Positions 24,676-34,622 are shown, counted from the first letter of the stretch. The stretch: DNA of 64,000 nucleotides from Pseudomonas duriflava (GCF_007830155.1 NZ_VLKY01000007.1:186001-250000); one strand, 5' to 3'. Notes: generated by a model from the sequence alone, not told the origin. Numbers and translations: made by a program.

Positions 24676-26778
24676 TCAACGCGTCACCACCGGTTTAGGC
24701 GACACAGCACCGGTTGTATTTGCCAACAAACTCTGAGTCGCCACTTGAAGGAAAGCATCAAGCTTGTGCTGAAGACTATGCGCCTTGGCCTGATCATTGA
24801 TCAGACGGGCTTGACCGGTTGGGCCCAACGTATAGCGATACAACCGCGCATCGAGATCCTTTGGCTTAACCAGAATGGTATCGCCCGAAACAATCGCTAC
24901 CGTTTGCTCTCCGCCGGAAGGCTTGATTACCGCCTCACCTTGGTCACTCTCTGCCAGATCCAATAGATCTCGTCCCCAGCATTGATGTTGAGCCGGTTCA
25001 CCCAGGCGGCCCAGAATCGTGGGCACTACATCAACCTGACTACCGACCCGGTCGATCGTATGGCCGAATTTTTCTGATACGCCTGGCCCGATCAAGAGCA
25101 GTGGTACGTTGAAGCGGAACAAATCCATTTCTGTAAGTTGCTCCGGCGCACCGAAACCGTGATCTCCAAGAATGACGAACAAGGTATCTTTGAAATAAGG
25201 CTGCTTGCGCGCTTCAGCAAAGAACTGCCCGAGAGACCAATCCGCATAACGCATCGCGGTAAGGTGCTGATCCAGCGAGCCGTGCCCAGTAACCGGCTCA
25301 ACCGGCAAATCTTTTGGCAAGGCGTAAGGCGTGTGGTTGGACAAGGTTTGCAACAGGGCATAAAAGGGCTTGCCCGTTTGCTCCAGTTTGCTCAGTTCCT
25401 GGGCCGAGCGCGCAAACATGTCTTGATCCGACACGCCCCACGTAGGGTCAATGAAAACCGGATTGACAAAGTCATCACGCCCCACAAAAGACGTCATGCC
25501 CTGGTTGCTGAAAAACCCTGCCTGATTATCCCAGGCGAAGCTGCCGTTATATACATAAACGTCTTCATAGCCGCGTGGACTGAGCATCTGTGGCAATCCT
25601 GAAAACTTGTGGCTGCCCTCAGGCATACGCATCAGGTATTCAAATGCCGGCAGGTTAGGAAAACAGGCCATCGTGGCGAACATTCCCTGGTGGGTATGCG
25701 TGCCATTAGAAAAAAAGCGGGTGAAAAGCAAACCCTCCTTAGCCAAAGCATCGAAATTCGGCGTAATTCCGTCAGCACTGCCCAACGCACCTATATAGCG
25801 GCCAGCCATGCTTTCCATCAGGATGACTACAACATTGCGCACCCCGGGCAGCCGGGTTTCCGGAGCCGGTGTATAGGTGCGCCGGACTGCGGCCACATCA
25901 GCATCCACCAACTGATCACGTGAGGTGAGCAGCATACTGCGCACCATCTCTAACGCCTCGCCTTCCGGCAACGAGGACTCCCACGTGTTGTCACGGTGGT
26001 CTGAAAAGGTATTCTTGGCAGCATCGACTAGCGTCAACGTACCATTCAGGCCTAGATGATTGGCGAACATTGACTCTGTGGTATAGGCGTCTCCCCAGCG
26101 TAGGGGCGGTCCATGACGTACTGTACCGCGTACCGCCACGACGGTAATCAGTAGGCAGACTACGAAAACAGCACCGCGCCTATACCAGGCAGACGCCTGT
26201 CCAGGTGATAAAACAACCGCAGCTGAGGGCCGTCCTGGGCGAGTCACACGCTCGATGCTACAGAAAAGCCAGGCCAGTAGCAGCGTAGCGACCAGCCAGG
26301 CCAGCAACAGGCGCACCACGGGAAACCCATACCAGATCATGCTCAGTACGGTTTTCAGGTCTTCTTGTAAATATTGAAAGACCAAGCTGTTCAGACGCTG
26401 ATGAAACTCTCGATAAAAGTTCAGCTCGACCACACCCAAAAACAGACAGAGGCTTGCAGCTACTGTCAGCCAGGCGCACTGAAGATGCCGCGCGGCCATA
26501 GCACGGACACTAAGCAGCGAGAGCACGAGCGGTACACAGATAAAGGCAATCAACCGCAGATCGAAGCGTGCGCCATTGATGAAGGCTTCAACAAACTCAC
26601 TGACTGGCGTGGCCCCTATGGACTCATGGTTATAGGTCAGCAAGGCCAACCGCATCAGGGCAAACAGCACCAAGAGCGCCAGGGCACTGCTAAATGTAAA
26701 GAGGATATGGCTACTTAAGGTCGGTTCAAACGCGGGTCGTGACTGAGGGCCGGATTGGAGATCATCCGTTTGTTGCAT
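24676..26778 (-). CDS. LTA-synthase-family membrane sulfatase/phosphoglycerol transferase
   Basis: This 700-residue inner-membrane enzyme has about five N-terminal transmembrane segments (residues 25-220) and a large periplasmic sulfatase-fold domain. Likely metal/nucleophile elements are VVVILMESMAGRY, the catalytic Thr region FFSNGTHTHQGMFATM and FVILGDHGFGAP. Gram-negative relatives add phosphoglycerol or phosphoethanolamine to periplasmic glucans or lipids. AAAGGCG precedes the ATG. Its start overlaps the upstream beta-propeller gene by 17 bases, so the two are probably co-translated. The acceptor cannot be inferred. Confidence 0.85.
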   Translation of the reverse strand: MQQTDDLQSGPQSRPAFEPTLSSHILFTFSSALALLVLFALMRLALLTYNHESIGATPVSEFVEAFINGARFDLRLIAFICVPLVLSLLSVRAMAARHLQCAWLTVAASLCLFLGVVELNFYREFHQRLNSLVFQYLQEDLKTVLSMIWYGFPVVRLLLAWLVATLLLAWLFCSIERVTRPGRPSAAVVLSPGQASAWYRRGAVFVVCLLITVVAVRGTVRHGPPLRWGDAYTTESMFANHLGLNGTLTLVDAAKNTFSDHRDNTWESSLPEGEALEMVRSMLLTSRDQLVDADVAAVRRTYTPAPETRLPGVRNVVVILMESMAGRYIGALGSADGITPNFDALAKEGLLFTRFFSNGTHTHQGMFATMACFPNLPAFEYLMRMPEGSHKFSGLPQMLSPRGYEDVYVYNGSFAWDNQAGFFSNQGMTSFVGRDDFVNPVFIDPTWGVSDQDMFARSAQELSKLEQTGKPFYALLQTLSNHTPYALPKDLPVEPVTGHGSLDQHLTAMRYADWSLGQFFAEARKQPYFKDTLFVILGDHGFGAPEQLTEMDLFRFNVPLLLIGPGVSEKFGHTIDRVGSQVDVVPTILGRLGEPAQHQCWGRDLLDLAESDQGEAVIKPSGGEQTVAIVSGDTILVKPKDLDARLYRYTLGPTGQARLINDQAKAHSLQHKLDAFLQVATQSLLANTTGAVSPKPVVTR

Positions 26779-27643
26779 GGTAGGCGCCTTTCAATGAGCG
26801 TTGTAGTTTTAAGATGCGGTTACGCCCCTGCTCGGAGAGCAGAAATGTACCGTCGGACAAAGGCAGAAGTGTTTGTGCAGCGCGGAGATGGCTCAGGATC
26901 ACATGATCCCTTCCCTGCTTATCCAATAGCAGCAGCCGAGCCATGTGCGTGGCGTCCTCGGTGATCCATAATCCATCATAGGTACAGGCCATGAAGCCGG
27001 GCGCATTCAAACCGGCGAGCACTATAGGGTCCTGCCCATTGGGCTGCCACTGACGAATTTCACCTTTTTTCTTTTCCAGATAAAAAAGTGTGCCGTCCGG
27101 GCAAGGGCTAACCGCCTCGGCCTGATCCAATCCCTCCCTCAGTACACTAACCGTCTCGGTATCCGGGTCGTAACGCAACAGGCGACCATCGCCATGAAGA
27201 TCCTCAATACCGTAGAGGTAGTACCCATCTGTAGTTACTTCCTCGATACTGTTGCCGATAAAAAGGGCACGCTTCTGGTTTCCTCTCTGCCAGATGACCG
27301 GACGCCTCTCTACCTCCTGGCTGTAAACGAGCCCGCCCTGATAAAAGGTCAAACCGTCCGGCTTGGAAAGCCCGCCGATATAGCTTTTCATCGGCCCAGA
27401 TGGCGGCAAGATCATGACCTTGCCTTTACCGTCGAGAAGCTCTTCCGTGGCATACAGGTTGTCCTGCTCGTCCTTGATCAAAGCACTAACGCTGGGAATC
27501 CCTGCTCGGTAGATTTCATATTGCCACCCTGATGCTGCCTGCACCGGATAGTAGTGGCGCCAGAGCGGCACACTGCCTGCTGCCAACAGCAGAGATAGAA
27601 CCACTAGCGCAAGCCCCTTAATGCGCCTCGTATTCGCCGCCAC
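26762..27643 (-). CDS. Membrane-anchored beta-propeller (SMP-30/NHL-like) protein
   Basis: This 293-residue protein has an uncleaved N-terminal anchor or signal segment (GLALVVLSLLLAAGSVPLW). A series of repeats such as DEQDNLYATEE, KPDGLTFYQGGLVYSQ, SIEEVTTDGYYLYGIED and CTYDGLWITED is typical of six-bladed SMP-30/NHL propellers. It starts with GTG preceded by AGAGG. It overlaps the LTA-synthase-like gene, so the product may act as a periplasmic sensor, scaffold or accessory subunit for that enzyme. No enzymatic residues were identified. It is divergent from moxR. Confidence 0.72.
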   Translation of the reverse strand: MAANTRRIKGLALVVLSLLLAAGSVPLWRHYYPVQAASGWQYEIYRAGIPSVSALIKDEQDNLYATEELLDGKGKVMILPPSGPMKSYIGGLSKPDGLTFYQGGLVYSQEVERRPVIWQRGNQKRALFIGNSIEEVTTDGYYLYGIEDLHGDGRLLRYDPDTETVSVLREGLDQAEAVSPCPDGTLFYLEKKKGEIRQWQPNGQDPIVLAGLNAPGFMACTYDGLWITEDATHMARLLLLDKQGRDHVILSHLRAAQTLLPLSDGTFLLSEQGRNRILKLQRSLKGAYHATNG

Positions 27644-27828
27644 GTTTTCGCCTCTGCTTGAAAATGCGAGAGAGTGCCGGACGCCGTATCAAATTTTCGT
27701 CAAATTAATGTTCGCCTCCGCTGATGCCAGAGTGATAGCCATATAGCTACCGGATTAGCTGTCGTTCTGCGAATGGATTAAAATGCCATCTTGCCGAGGC
27801 CCCGCCCTTGCCCGTCCAGGAAGTATCG

Positions 27829-28788
27829 ATGGAACACCGTGAAGCGCTGATCTCGCTGCGTAATTATTTGTCCAGTCAGATCCTTGGCCAGGAAAAGCTC
27901 GTTGAGCGTCTGCTCATCGCCCTGCTTGCCGATGGGCACCTTTTAGTGGAAGGCGCACCGGGCCTGGCCAAGACCAAGGCCATCAAGGACCTGGCTGACG
28001 GACTTGAAGCCGAATTTCATCGTATCCAGTTCACGCCTGACCTGTTGCCGGCGGATATCACTGGTACTGAAATCTACCGATCCGATACCGGTAGCTTTGT
28101 CTTCCAACAGGGGCCCATCTTTCACAACCTGGTACTGGCGGATGAAATCAACCGGGCCCCGGCCAAGGTGCAGTCAGCCTTACTCGAGGCGATGGCCGAG
28201 CGACAGGTCAGTATCGGCCGCACCACATACGATCTTCCTCCCCTCTTTCTGGTGATGGCTACCCAGAACCCCATCGAGCAGGAAGGCACGTATCCGTTGC
28301 CCGAAGCGCAACTCGACCGATTCCTCATGCATGTGAAAATCGGATACCCGGATGCCAGTGTGGAGCGGCGTATCCTGGCACAAGCTCGTGGCGAGGCTTT
28401 AAACGGCCATACGGAAATACCTAGCCGGGTCACACAGGACGCTATCTTTGCGGCCCGCCGGGAAATCGTATCCCTCTACATGGCTGATGCCGTAGAGGAG
28501 TACCTGATTCAGATCATCATGGCCACCCGTACGCCAGCACGCTTTGACGCTGAACTACCCGAATGGCTTAGCTACGGCTCCAGCCCGCGCGGCTCGATTG
28601 CGCTCGACCGCTGTGCCCGTGCACATGCGTGGCTGGCTGGTCGAGATTTCGTCAGCCCCGAAGACATCCAGGCGGTGCTTTTCGATGTGCTGCGTCATCG
28701 GATTATTCTGTCCTTCGAGGCCGAGGCTGCAGGTGTTGATCACGACCGCGTCGTGCAGCGGATCCTTGATGTCGTAGCTGTAGCCTGA
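27829..28788 (+). CDS. moxR: MoxR-family AAA+ ATPase
   Basis: This 319-residue MoxR-type AAA+ chaperone has Walker A GAPGLAKT, Walker B LVLADEINRAPAKVQSALLE, sensor 1 in ATQNPIEQEGTYPLPEAQLDRF, and a C-terminal lid. MoxR proteins work with von Willebrand factor A proteins in protein maturation and envelope stress. The ATG at 27829 follows AGGAAG; an in-frame TTG at 27808 is less likely. First of a tightly packed six-gene operon. Confidence 0.93.
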   Translation: MEHREALISLRNYLSSQILGQEKLVERLLIALLADGHLLVEGAPGLAKTKAIKDLADGLEAEFHRIQFTPDLLPADITGTEIYRSDTGSFVFQQGPIFHNLVLADEINRAPAKVQSALLEAMAERQVSIGRTTYDLPPLFLVMATQNPIEQEGTYPLPEAQLDRFLMHVKIGYPDASVERRILAQARGEALNGHTEIPSRVTQDAIFAARREIVSLYMADAVEEYLIQIIMATRTPARFDAELPEWLSYGSSPRGSIALDRCARAHAWLAGRDFVSPEDIQAVLFDVLRHRIILSFEAEAAGVDHDRVVQRILDVVAVA

Positions 28789-28792
28789 CGCC

Positions 28793-29731
28793 ATGGATAT
28801 TGTCCACGGTGTCAGTATTACCCTGGCCGAGTTGGTCGACCTGCGTCATCGTGTTTCAGAGGTAAAGCTTTTTTCGGCCGCCGGGCGCCGCAGCCCCTTG
28901 ATCGGCCTGCATCACTCTCGCCTGCGCGGTCGGGGCATCGACTTCGATCAAGTACGGGCCTACCAGCCGGGCGACGATGTCCGCGCTATTGACTGGCGTG
29001 TGACGGCCCGTACGCGAGAGCCTCATACCAAGCTTTTTCATGAGGAGCGAGAGCGGCCCGTTTATTTGCTTCTTGAGCAGAGCCAGCAGTTGTTCTTCGG
29101 CTCGCAACGGGTTTTCAAATCGGTTCTGGTTGCCCAGGCGGCGGCCCTGATCGGGTGGTCAGTGCTGGGCCATAGCGACCGGATTGGCGGCATGATTTTT
29201 GGTGACGACCATTTTCGTGACATTCGGCCACGACGAAGCAAGCAAAACCTGTTGCGCCTGTTTGATCAGTTGATCCAGGCCAACCACATACTGCAAACTG
29301 CCGCAAAGCCTCCTCTTCCACGCGATGCGCTTTGTCTTATGCTACGCCGCGCCCGGGAGGTATTAAGGCCCGGTAGCCTGGCGCTTGTGCTGTGTGATGA
29401 GCGCAGCCTGACCGACGCGGCAGAGCAACAACTGTCCTTGGCTGCCCGACATAGTGATCTGGTCTTGTTACCGGTTTCCGACCCGCTGGATCATCGCCTG
29501 CCCGAAGCAGGTTTTTTACGCTTCGCACAAGGGCAGGCCGAGTTGGATATCGATACACGGGACCCTGCGCTCCAGCAGGCCTATCAGCAGCAGGCACAGC
29601 AGCGCCAGGCCCGCTGGACGCAGCTGAGCCGGCGACTAGGTATACCTCTGCTGCCGCTGTCCACCGCCTATGACCTTGTCGATCAGTTACGTCTACACCT
29701 ACACCAGCATCAGCCCGGGTATCAGAAATGA
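28793..29731 (+). CDS. DUF58 domain protein
   Basis: This 312-residue DUF58 protein has the hallmark GRGIDFDQVRAYQPGDDVRAIDWRVTAR-type segment near residues 45-75 and a degenerate vWA-like fold downstream (VYLLLEQSQQLFFGS). DUF58 proteins routinely sit between moxR and the bat vWA genes and are presumed MoxR partners. It begins 4 bases after moxR and overlaps the next gene by four bases (ATGA), so it is translationally coupled. Confidence 0.9.
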   Translation: MDIVHGVSITLAELVDLRHRVSEVKLFSAAGRRSPLIGLHHSRLRGRGIDFDQVRAYQPGDDVRAIDWRVTARTREPHTKLFHEERERPVYLLLEQSQQLFFGSQRVFKSVLVAQAAALIGWSVLGHSDRIGGMIFGDDHFRDIRPRRSKQNLLRLFDQLIQANHILQTAAKPPLPRDALCLMLRRAREVLRPGSLALVLCDERSLTDAAEQQLSLAARHSDLVLLPVSDPLDHRLPEAGFLRFAQGQAELDIDTRDPALQQAYQQQAQQRQARWTQLSRRLGIPLLPLSTAYDLVDQLRLHLHQHQPGYQK

Positions 29732-30222
29732 ATACGCTCGATCAGCTGGAGCCTCTTGTTCGACCGGCACCGGTTGCCTTCTGGCCACTGGCGCCTGGGT
29801 GGTGGTTGATAGCTGCACTTGTTTTCCTGTTGGCACTGCTGGTCTTCTGGCTGTGCTATCGGCGGCCTCGCCCAGAGTCTGCAGGCGGTACCGTGGAAGA
29901 GCCGTTAGACGTACAACGCAACGCTGCATTGGCGGAGCTGAATCGGCTACCACGTCCCTACGACCAACCAGCAGGCCCATGGCTTCAGGCCTTGAACATG
30001 CTGCTTAAACGGCTGTGCATTTCACGTTATCCCGATAGCCACTGCCAAAGCATGAACGGTCGTGCCTGGCTTGCCTTTCTCGATACCCGCTGCCCGGCTG
30101 CCGGCCTCACACGCTGGATGGTGCTGGTCAATGGCGCATACCGGCCCGATTGCCGCATGGATGACAAGGCTATCGACGAACTGCATGCCGCCGTTGCTAT
30201 CTGGATTCGCAAACATGTTTGA
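29728..30222 (+). CDS. DUF4381 single-pass membrane protein
   Basis: This 164-residue protein has one transmembrane segment near residues 27-48 (WWLIAALVFLLALLVFWLCY), preceded by a short proline-rich N-terminus, and a cytoplasmic helical C-terminus with RPYDQPAGPWLQALNMLLKR. It matches DUF4381, a family found almost only in moxR/bat loci. It overlaps the DUF58 gene and batA. A structural role in the membrane complex is inferred from context only. Confidence 0.85.
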   Translation: MNTLDQLEPLVRPAPVAFWPLAPGWWLIAALVFLLALLVFWLCYRRPRPESAGGTVEEPLDVQRNAALAELNRLPRPYDQPAGPWLQALNMLLKRLCISRYPDSHCQSMNGRAWLAFLDTRCPAAGLTRWMVLVNGAYRPDCRMDDKAIDELHAAVAIWIRKHV

Positions 30223-31240
30223 ATTCGCCTGGCCTTGGCTGTTTCTCCTACTACCGCTGCCATGGTTGATCCGAGCCGTATTGCCTCCTGCCAAAACTCG
30301 CGAATCCGCTCTCAAAGTCAGTTTTCTAGCCGATCTTGAACAGATTGCCAATCGACGGGCCCATACTCGTTTGCCACGTGGATATCGCCAAGTGCTCTTT
30401 GCCTTGTTCTGGCTGTTGTTACTAACTGCCGGGGCCAGACCACAATGGGTAGGTGACCCACTTCCCTTACAAGCAAGCGGGCGCGATGTACTACTGGCTG
30501 TTGATGTGTCCGGCTCCATGGATTTTCCCGACATGACCTGGAACGGTCAGGAAGTGAGCCGTCTGACCCTTGTCAAACATCTGATCGGTGATTTCATCGA
30601 ACAGCGTACCGGTGACCGGGTTGGCCTGATCCTGTTCGGCTCACAAGCCTACATGCAGGCTCCGCTGACTTTCGATCGCCACACCGTACGCACGTTGCTG
30701 GACGAGGCGCTGATTGGTATCGCCGGCAAGAATACGGCTATTGGCGATGCTATAGGTCTGGCTATCAAGCACCTTCGCGACCGCCCTGAAAACAGTCGGG
30801 TCGTGATCCTGATTACCGATGGTGCCAACAACGGCGGTCGGATCGATCCACTCATAGCTGCGCAGTTGGCTGCCGAAGAACAAGTGCGCATCCATGCTAT
30901 TGGAATCGGAGCCGACCCGCAGCAAAACAGCGTGTCCAGCCTGTTCGGTTTTAGCAGCCTGGACTTGGACGAAGACACCCTGATCACGATTACCCAGCAG
31001 ACCGGCGGCGAGTACTTTCGAGCACGTAATCGGGACGAGCTGAAGGCCATATCAGAAACTATTGATACCCTGGAGCCAGCCGCTCAACAAGCCGCTCGAG
31101 TACGCCCTGCCAAGGCGCTGTATCATTGGCCTTTAAGTATTGCCTTTCTCGCTGGCCTAACTGCCGCCGCGCTCAAACTATGGCCCGCACCCTGGCAACA
31201 GATCGGGCTACGTCGGCAGATGAGGAGAAAGCCGACATGA
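30215..31240 (+). CDS. batA: BatA-like von Willebrand factor A membrane protein
   Basis: This 341-residue protein has an N-terminal hydrophobic pair (FAWPWLFLLLPLPWLIRAVL and VLFALFWLLLLTAGA), a periplasmic vWA domain with a canonical MIDAS motif DVSGSMDF (about residue 93) and TDGANNGG, and a C-terminal membrane anchor. The intact MIDAS suggests metal-dependent ligand binding. The ATG at 30215 overlaps the DUF4381 gene by eight bases; the frame is open further upstream but only as an overlap with it. It overlaps batB by ATGA. Confidence 0.9.
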   Translation: MFEFAWPWLFLLLPLPWLIRAVLPPAKTRESALKVSFLADLEQIANRRAHTRLPRGYRQVLFALFWLLLLTAGARPQWVGDPLPLQASGRDVLLAVDVSGSMDFPDMTWNGQEVSRLTLVKHLIGDFIEQRTGDRVGLILFGSQAYMQAPLTFDRHTVRTLLDEALIGIAGKNTAIGDAIGLAIKHLRDRPENSRVVILITDGANNGGRIDPLIAAQLAAEEQVRIHAIGIGADPQQNSVSSLFGFSSLDLDEDTLITITQQTGGEYFRARNRDELKAISETIDTLEPAAQQAARVRPAKALYHWPLSIAFLAGLTAAALKLWPAPWQQIGLRRQMRRKPT

Positions 31241-32979
31241 CCTTCCTTCTCCCTCACCTCTCACGCCCGCTTTGGCTACTGGCCTTACCCGTGCTGGCCT
31301 GGATAGTGTGGAAACTCTGGCATCGCCCGCACCGCAGCGGCTACTGGCAGAGCCTGCTTCCAGAGGCCTTTCAGCCGTGGCTCCTCACTACCGCTGATAG
31401 TCAGGTTCAGCGCCTTCCCGTTATGTTATTCGGTCTGGGAAGCTTGCTCGCCCTGCTGGCCTTGTCAGGCCCCAGTTGGCAACGGGAAGCGCAGCCTGCC
31501 TTTACTCGCGCTGACCCGCTGGTAATCGTGCTAGACATGACGGTCGACATGCTGGCAGCCGACACGCCGCCATCACGCCTGGTACAGGCTCGACACAAGA
31601 TCCTGGACTTGCTGGCAACCCGGCGAGACGCTGAGACCGCTATCGTCGTGTATGCCGGAAGCGCCCATACTCTGGTACCACTCACTAACGATCTGCACAC
31701 CGCACGTAACCTGCTTGAGGCCGTCCGCCCTTCCATCATGCCTGAGTCTGAGTCAGGCGAGCGAGCCGATCTGGCAATTCGCCAGGCGCAGAGCCTGTTA
31801 CGTAACGGTGCAGGCAATAAGGGCCGGCTGCTACTCATTACCAGCCGCCTGACAACCCAAGAGCAAACAGGGCTCCGGGCTGCACTGGCTGCTGACCGAG
31901 TTCCCCTGCTCATTCTGGGTGCCGGAACGCCCGAAGGTGCTCCCATGCCGCGAGAGGATGGTACTTATTTCACGGATGGGAACGGGAGTATTCTTCTGTC
32001 TCGCCTGGATGAGTCCGGGCTTGCACATTTCGCCCGAAGCCTAGGCGCCTCGTACCAGCGAATCAGCCCTGACCAAGCAGACCTGCAGGCCCTTGGCCTA
32101 CTGACCACACCGGATGCAGTAACCGAGCGAAGCGAACAGGTTCATCTTGATACCTGGGTCGATCAAGGCTATTGGTTGCTGTTGCCCTTGATCATATTAG
32201 TCGCCTGTGCCGGTCGACGCGGCTGGCTACTCTGCTTACCTCTGTTAGTGACAGCACCACCTCCAGCCGAGGCTTTCGATTTCCAGGATCTATGGCTGCG
32301 CCGTAATCAGCAGGGTGCACGCCTGCTTGAGGCGCAGCGCCCGGCGGAAGCCGCTGAGCGTTTCGAGGATCGCCAGTGGCGTGGCGTTGCCCAGTACGAG
32401 GCAGGTGATTACGAAGGCGCGGCCAAAACCTTTGCTACAGGTAACAGCGCTGCCGATCATTACAACCGGGGTAATGCCCTGGCGCAGGCCGGTCAGCTCA
32501 CAGGCGCTCTAGACGCATACGATCAAGCACTGGCGCGCCAGCCAGACTTCCCAGCCGCGACACACAATCGCGCCCTTGTTGAAGCCTTGTTGCAGCAGCG
32601 ACAGGAAGCGGAGAACAACAATTCCTCTGACAACCCCGGCGAGACAGAACCCGAAACGCCACCAGATGCTGGAACCTCCAGCATGCCCATGACCGGCCCC
32701 GATGAAGACTCCCAAAGCACTGATCGTTCGTCACTCTTGAATTCGGAGGAATCAGCCGAAACCAGAACAGGCGTTAACCAGGGTAAAAACGCTTCGGAAG
32801 AGGACGATGGCGCGAGCGGCATAGAAACACCCTCGCCTGCACCATTAACCACCCTGAGCGAGGAGCGACGCCAGGCACTCGAACAGTGGCTGCGGGAGAT
32901 TCCAGACGACCCGGCCGAATTGCTTCAACGAAAGTTTCGATACCAGCAACAGCAACGACAGGAAAACCCATCACCATGA
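31237..32979 (+). CDS. batB: BatB-type vWA protein fused to a TPR (BatC-like) domain
   Basis: This 580-residue membrane protein has an N-terminal anchor, a periplasmic vWA domain, a second hydrophobic segment (WLLLPLIILVACAGRRGWLLCLPLLV), then TPR repeats (YEAGDYEGAAKTF, DHYNRGNALAQAGQ, ALDAYDQALARQPDF) and an acidic Ser/Glu-rich tail. The MIDAS is degenerate: the expected DxSxS reads DMTVD (about residue 96), so metal-dependent ligand binding is doubtful. This arrangement joins the roles split between BatB and BatC in other bacteria. It overlaps both neighbours by four bases. Confidence 0.88.
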   Translation: MTFLLPHLSRPLWLLALPVLAWIVWKLWHRPHRSGYWQSLLPEAFQPWLLTTADSQVQRLPVMLFGLGSLLALLALSGPSWQREAQPAFTRADPLVIVLDMTVDMLAADTPPSRLVQARHKILDLLATRRDAETAIVVYAGSAHTLVPLTNDLHTARNLLEAVRPSIMPESESGERADLAIRQAQSLLRNGAGNKGRLLLITSRLTTQEQTGLRAALAADRVPLLILGAGTPEGAPMPREDGTYFTDGNGSILLSRLDESGLAHFARSLGASYQRISPDQADLQALGLLTTPDAVTERSEQVHLDTWVDQGYWLLLPLIILVACAGRRGWLLCLPLLVTAPPPAEAFDFQDLWLRRNQQGARLLEAQRPAEAAERFEDRQWRGVAQYEAGDYEGAAKTFATGNSAADHYNRGNALAQAGQLTGALDAYDQALARQPDFPAATHNRALVEALLQQRQEAENNNSSDNPGETEPETPPDAGTSSMPMTGPDEDSQSTDRSSLLNSEESAETRTGVNQGKNASEEDDGASGIETPSPAPLTTLSEERRQALEQWLREIPDDPAELLQRKFRYQQQQRQENPSP

Positions 32980-34622
32980 GCCTTGCTCGCCGTATATTGC
33001 TCACTATCGTGCTGCTGATAGGCCTGCCTGCTCTAGGAGCAGATCTTAAGGCCAGTGTCGATCATACCCAGCTAGTACCCGGCGAAACGTTCGAGCTGGT
33101 GTTGGAGTCCAGTGATCCGACCTTGTTTGGCAAACCTGACTTGACGCCGTTAGAACCTTTATTCGAAGTGCTTGGAACACGTCAGCTCAATCAGCTGACA
33201 GCCAGTCAGGGACAAACCGAGACCGTGACGCGCTGGGTCGTCACGCTTAAGCCTCGTCAGACCGGTATCGTAGTCGTACCGCCCCTCATGCACCGGGGTA
33301 TGCAAAGCCAACCCATCACTCTGCATATCAGCGAAAGCGCATCACTGGTAAAGAAAGGTCAGGTGCTCGCACCCGTTTTCATCGATGCCAGCCTTGACCA
33401 TGAAACTGTTTACGTACAAGCACAGATTATCCTGACACTACGTATCTTTCACTCGGTCCCTCTTTATGACGACAGCCATTTAAGCGCGCTAAGCCTGCCC
33501 ACTGCCCGGGTCGAACGGCTTGGTGAAGTCAAGACCTATGAGCAGACGCTGGGCGGTATACGCCATGGTGTTATCGAGGTCCGTTACGCCATTTTTCCCC
33601 AGGAAAGCGGCACCTTGACCCTGCCCAGCCTTACTTTCAGTGCAACTACTGTTGAAGCCTCTCCTGACGCTCAGCCTTCCTCTCCCTTCGGGCCACGCTC
33701 AGGCCGTGCCGTACAGGTGGAATCCAGCCAGATTCCTGTACAGGTTAAACCCAGGCCCGATACCTATCCAGCCGATACGCCTTGGTTGCCGGCACGGCAT
33801 CTCGAACTGACCGAAGCCTGGAGTCCTCAGCCTGAACAGGCGCGCCAGGGTGCCGTTCTGACCCGGCACTTGTTACTCAAGGCGGAAGGTGTGTCAGGCG
33901 CTCAATTGCCGCCTTTGCCACAAACAGTTGTAGAAGGGCTACGCCTCTACCCGGATCAACCCAAGCTGACCAACGAAACCAGTGAACACGGCATGACCGG
34001 TAGCCGAGAGGAAAGCGAGGCTATCGTGCCTGGCCGCAGCGGCACGTTCGAACTCGCCCCGGTGGAAGTCGTCTGGTGGAACACCCTAGATGACCGGTTG
34101 GAGCGTACCCGCCTACCCGGCCGCATCCTGGACGTTGCTGCCGATCCTAGTCTTTCAACATCGCCGCCGATAATCACGATCCAAGACAATGGGATGAATG
34201 AGCGAATTTTACTCTGGCCCTGGCAAGTTGGGTGTTTCGTCTTGTTCCTCACCACACTCCTGGGTTTCGGGTTATGGTGGCGCGCACGTCGTCAGCCAGC
34301 CATTGCCCGTGCAGCCTTCAGCGGGCCCAGTCCGCGTACATTGCTTGATGATTTGCGCCGCGCCTGTCAGGCCAACGACCCGCACGCAACGCGTCAGGCC
34401 CTTGATGCCTGGGCGCGCCAGCAGCCAGAAACACTAGCCGATATGGCCGCGCGCTTTGCCCCGCTTTCTGCTGCGCTAGACGACCTCAATGGCTCGTTAT
34501 ACAGCGAGAGCGGCCAGAACTGGCAAGGCGAAACGCTGTGGCAGGCATTCCAGGCATTGCCGCCATTAACCGGGTCAAGCGATCAGGAATCCGCCTCGCT
34601 GCCGCCGCTGTATCCGCGTTAA
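32976..34622 (+). CDS. batD: BatD-like secreted/membrane protein
   Basis: This 548-residue BatD-family protein has a signal peptide (RILLTIVLLIGLPALGA), several beta-rich Ig-like modules (for example VDHTQLVPGETFELVLES and YVQAQIILTLRIFHSVPLYDD), and one transmembrane helix near residue 415 (LLWPWQVGCFVLFLTTLLGFG) followed by a cytoplasmic helical tail. It closes the moxR operon and is coupled to batB through ATGA. The protein probably lies mostly in the periplasm, next to BatA and BatB. Confidence 0.88.
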   Translation: MSLARRILLTIVLLIGLPALGADLKASVDHTQLVPGETFELVLESSDPTLFGKPDLTPLEPLFEVLGTRQLNQLTASQGQTETVTRWVVTLKPRQTGIVVVPPLMHRGMQSQPITLHISESASLVKKGQVLAPVFIDASLDHETVYVQAQIILTLRIFHSVPLYDDSHLSALSLPTARVERLGEVKTYEQTLGGIRHGVIEVRYAIFPQESGTLTLPSLTFSATTVEASPDAQPSSPFGPRSGRAVQVESSQIPVQVKPRPDTYPADTPWLPARHLELTEAWSPQPEQARQGAVLTRHLLLKAEGVSGAQLPPLPQTVVEGLRLYPDQPKLTNETSEHGMTGSREESEAIVPGRSGTFELAPVEVVWWNTLDDRLERTRLPGRILDVAADPSLSTSPPIITIQDNGMNERILLWPWQVGCFVLFLTTLLGFGLWWRARRQPAIARAAFSGPSPRTLLDDLRRACQANDPHATRQALDAWARQQPETLADMAARFAPLSAALDDLNGSLYSESGQNWQGETLWQAFQALPPLTGSSDQESASLPPLYPR

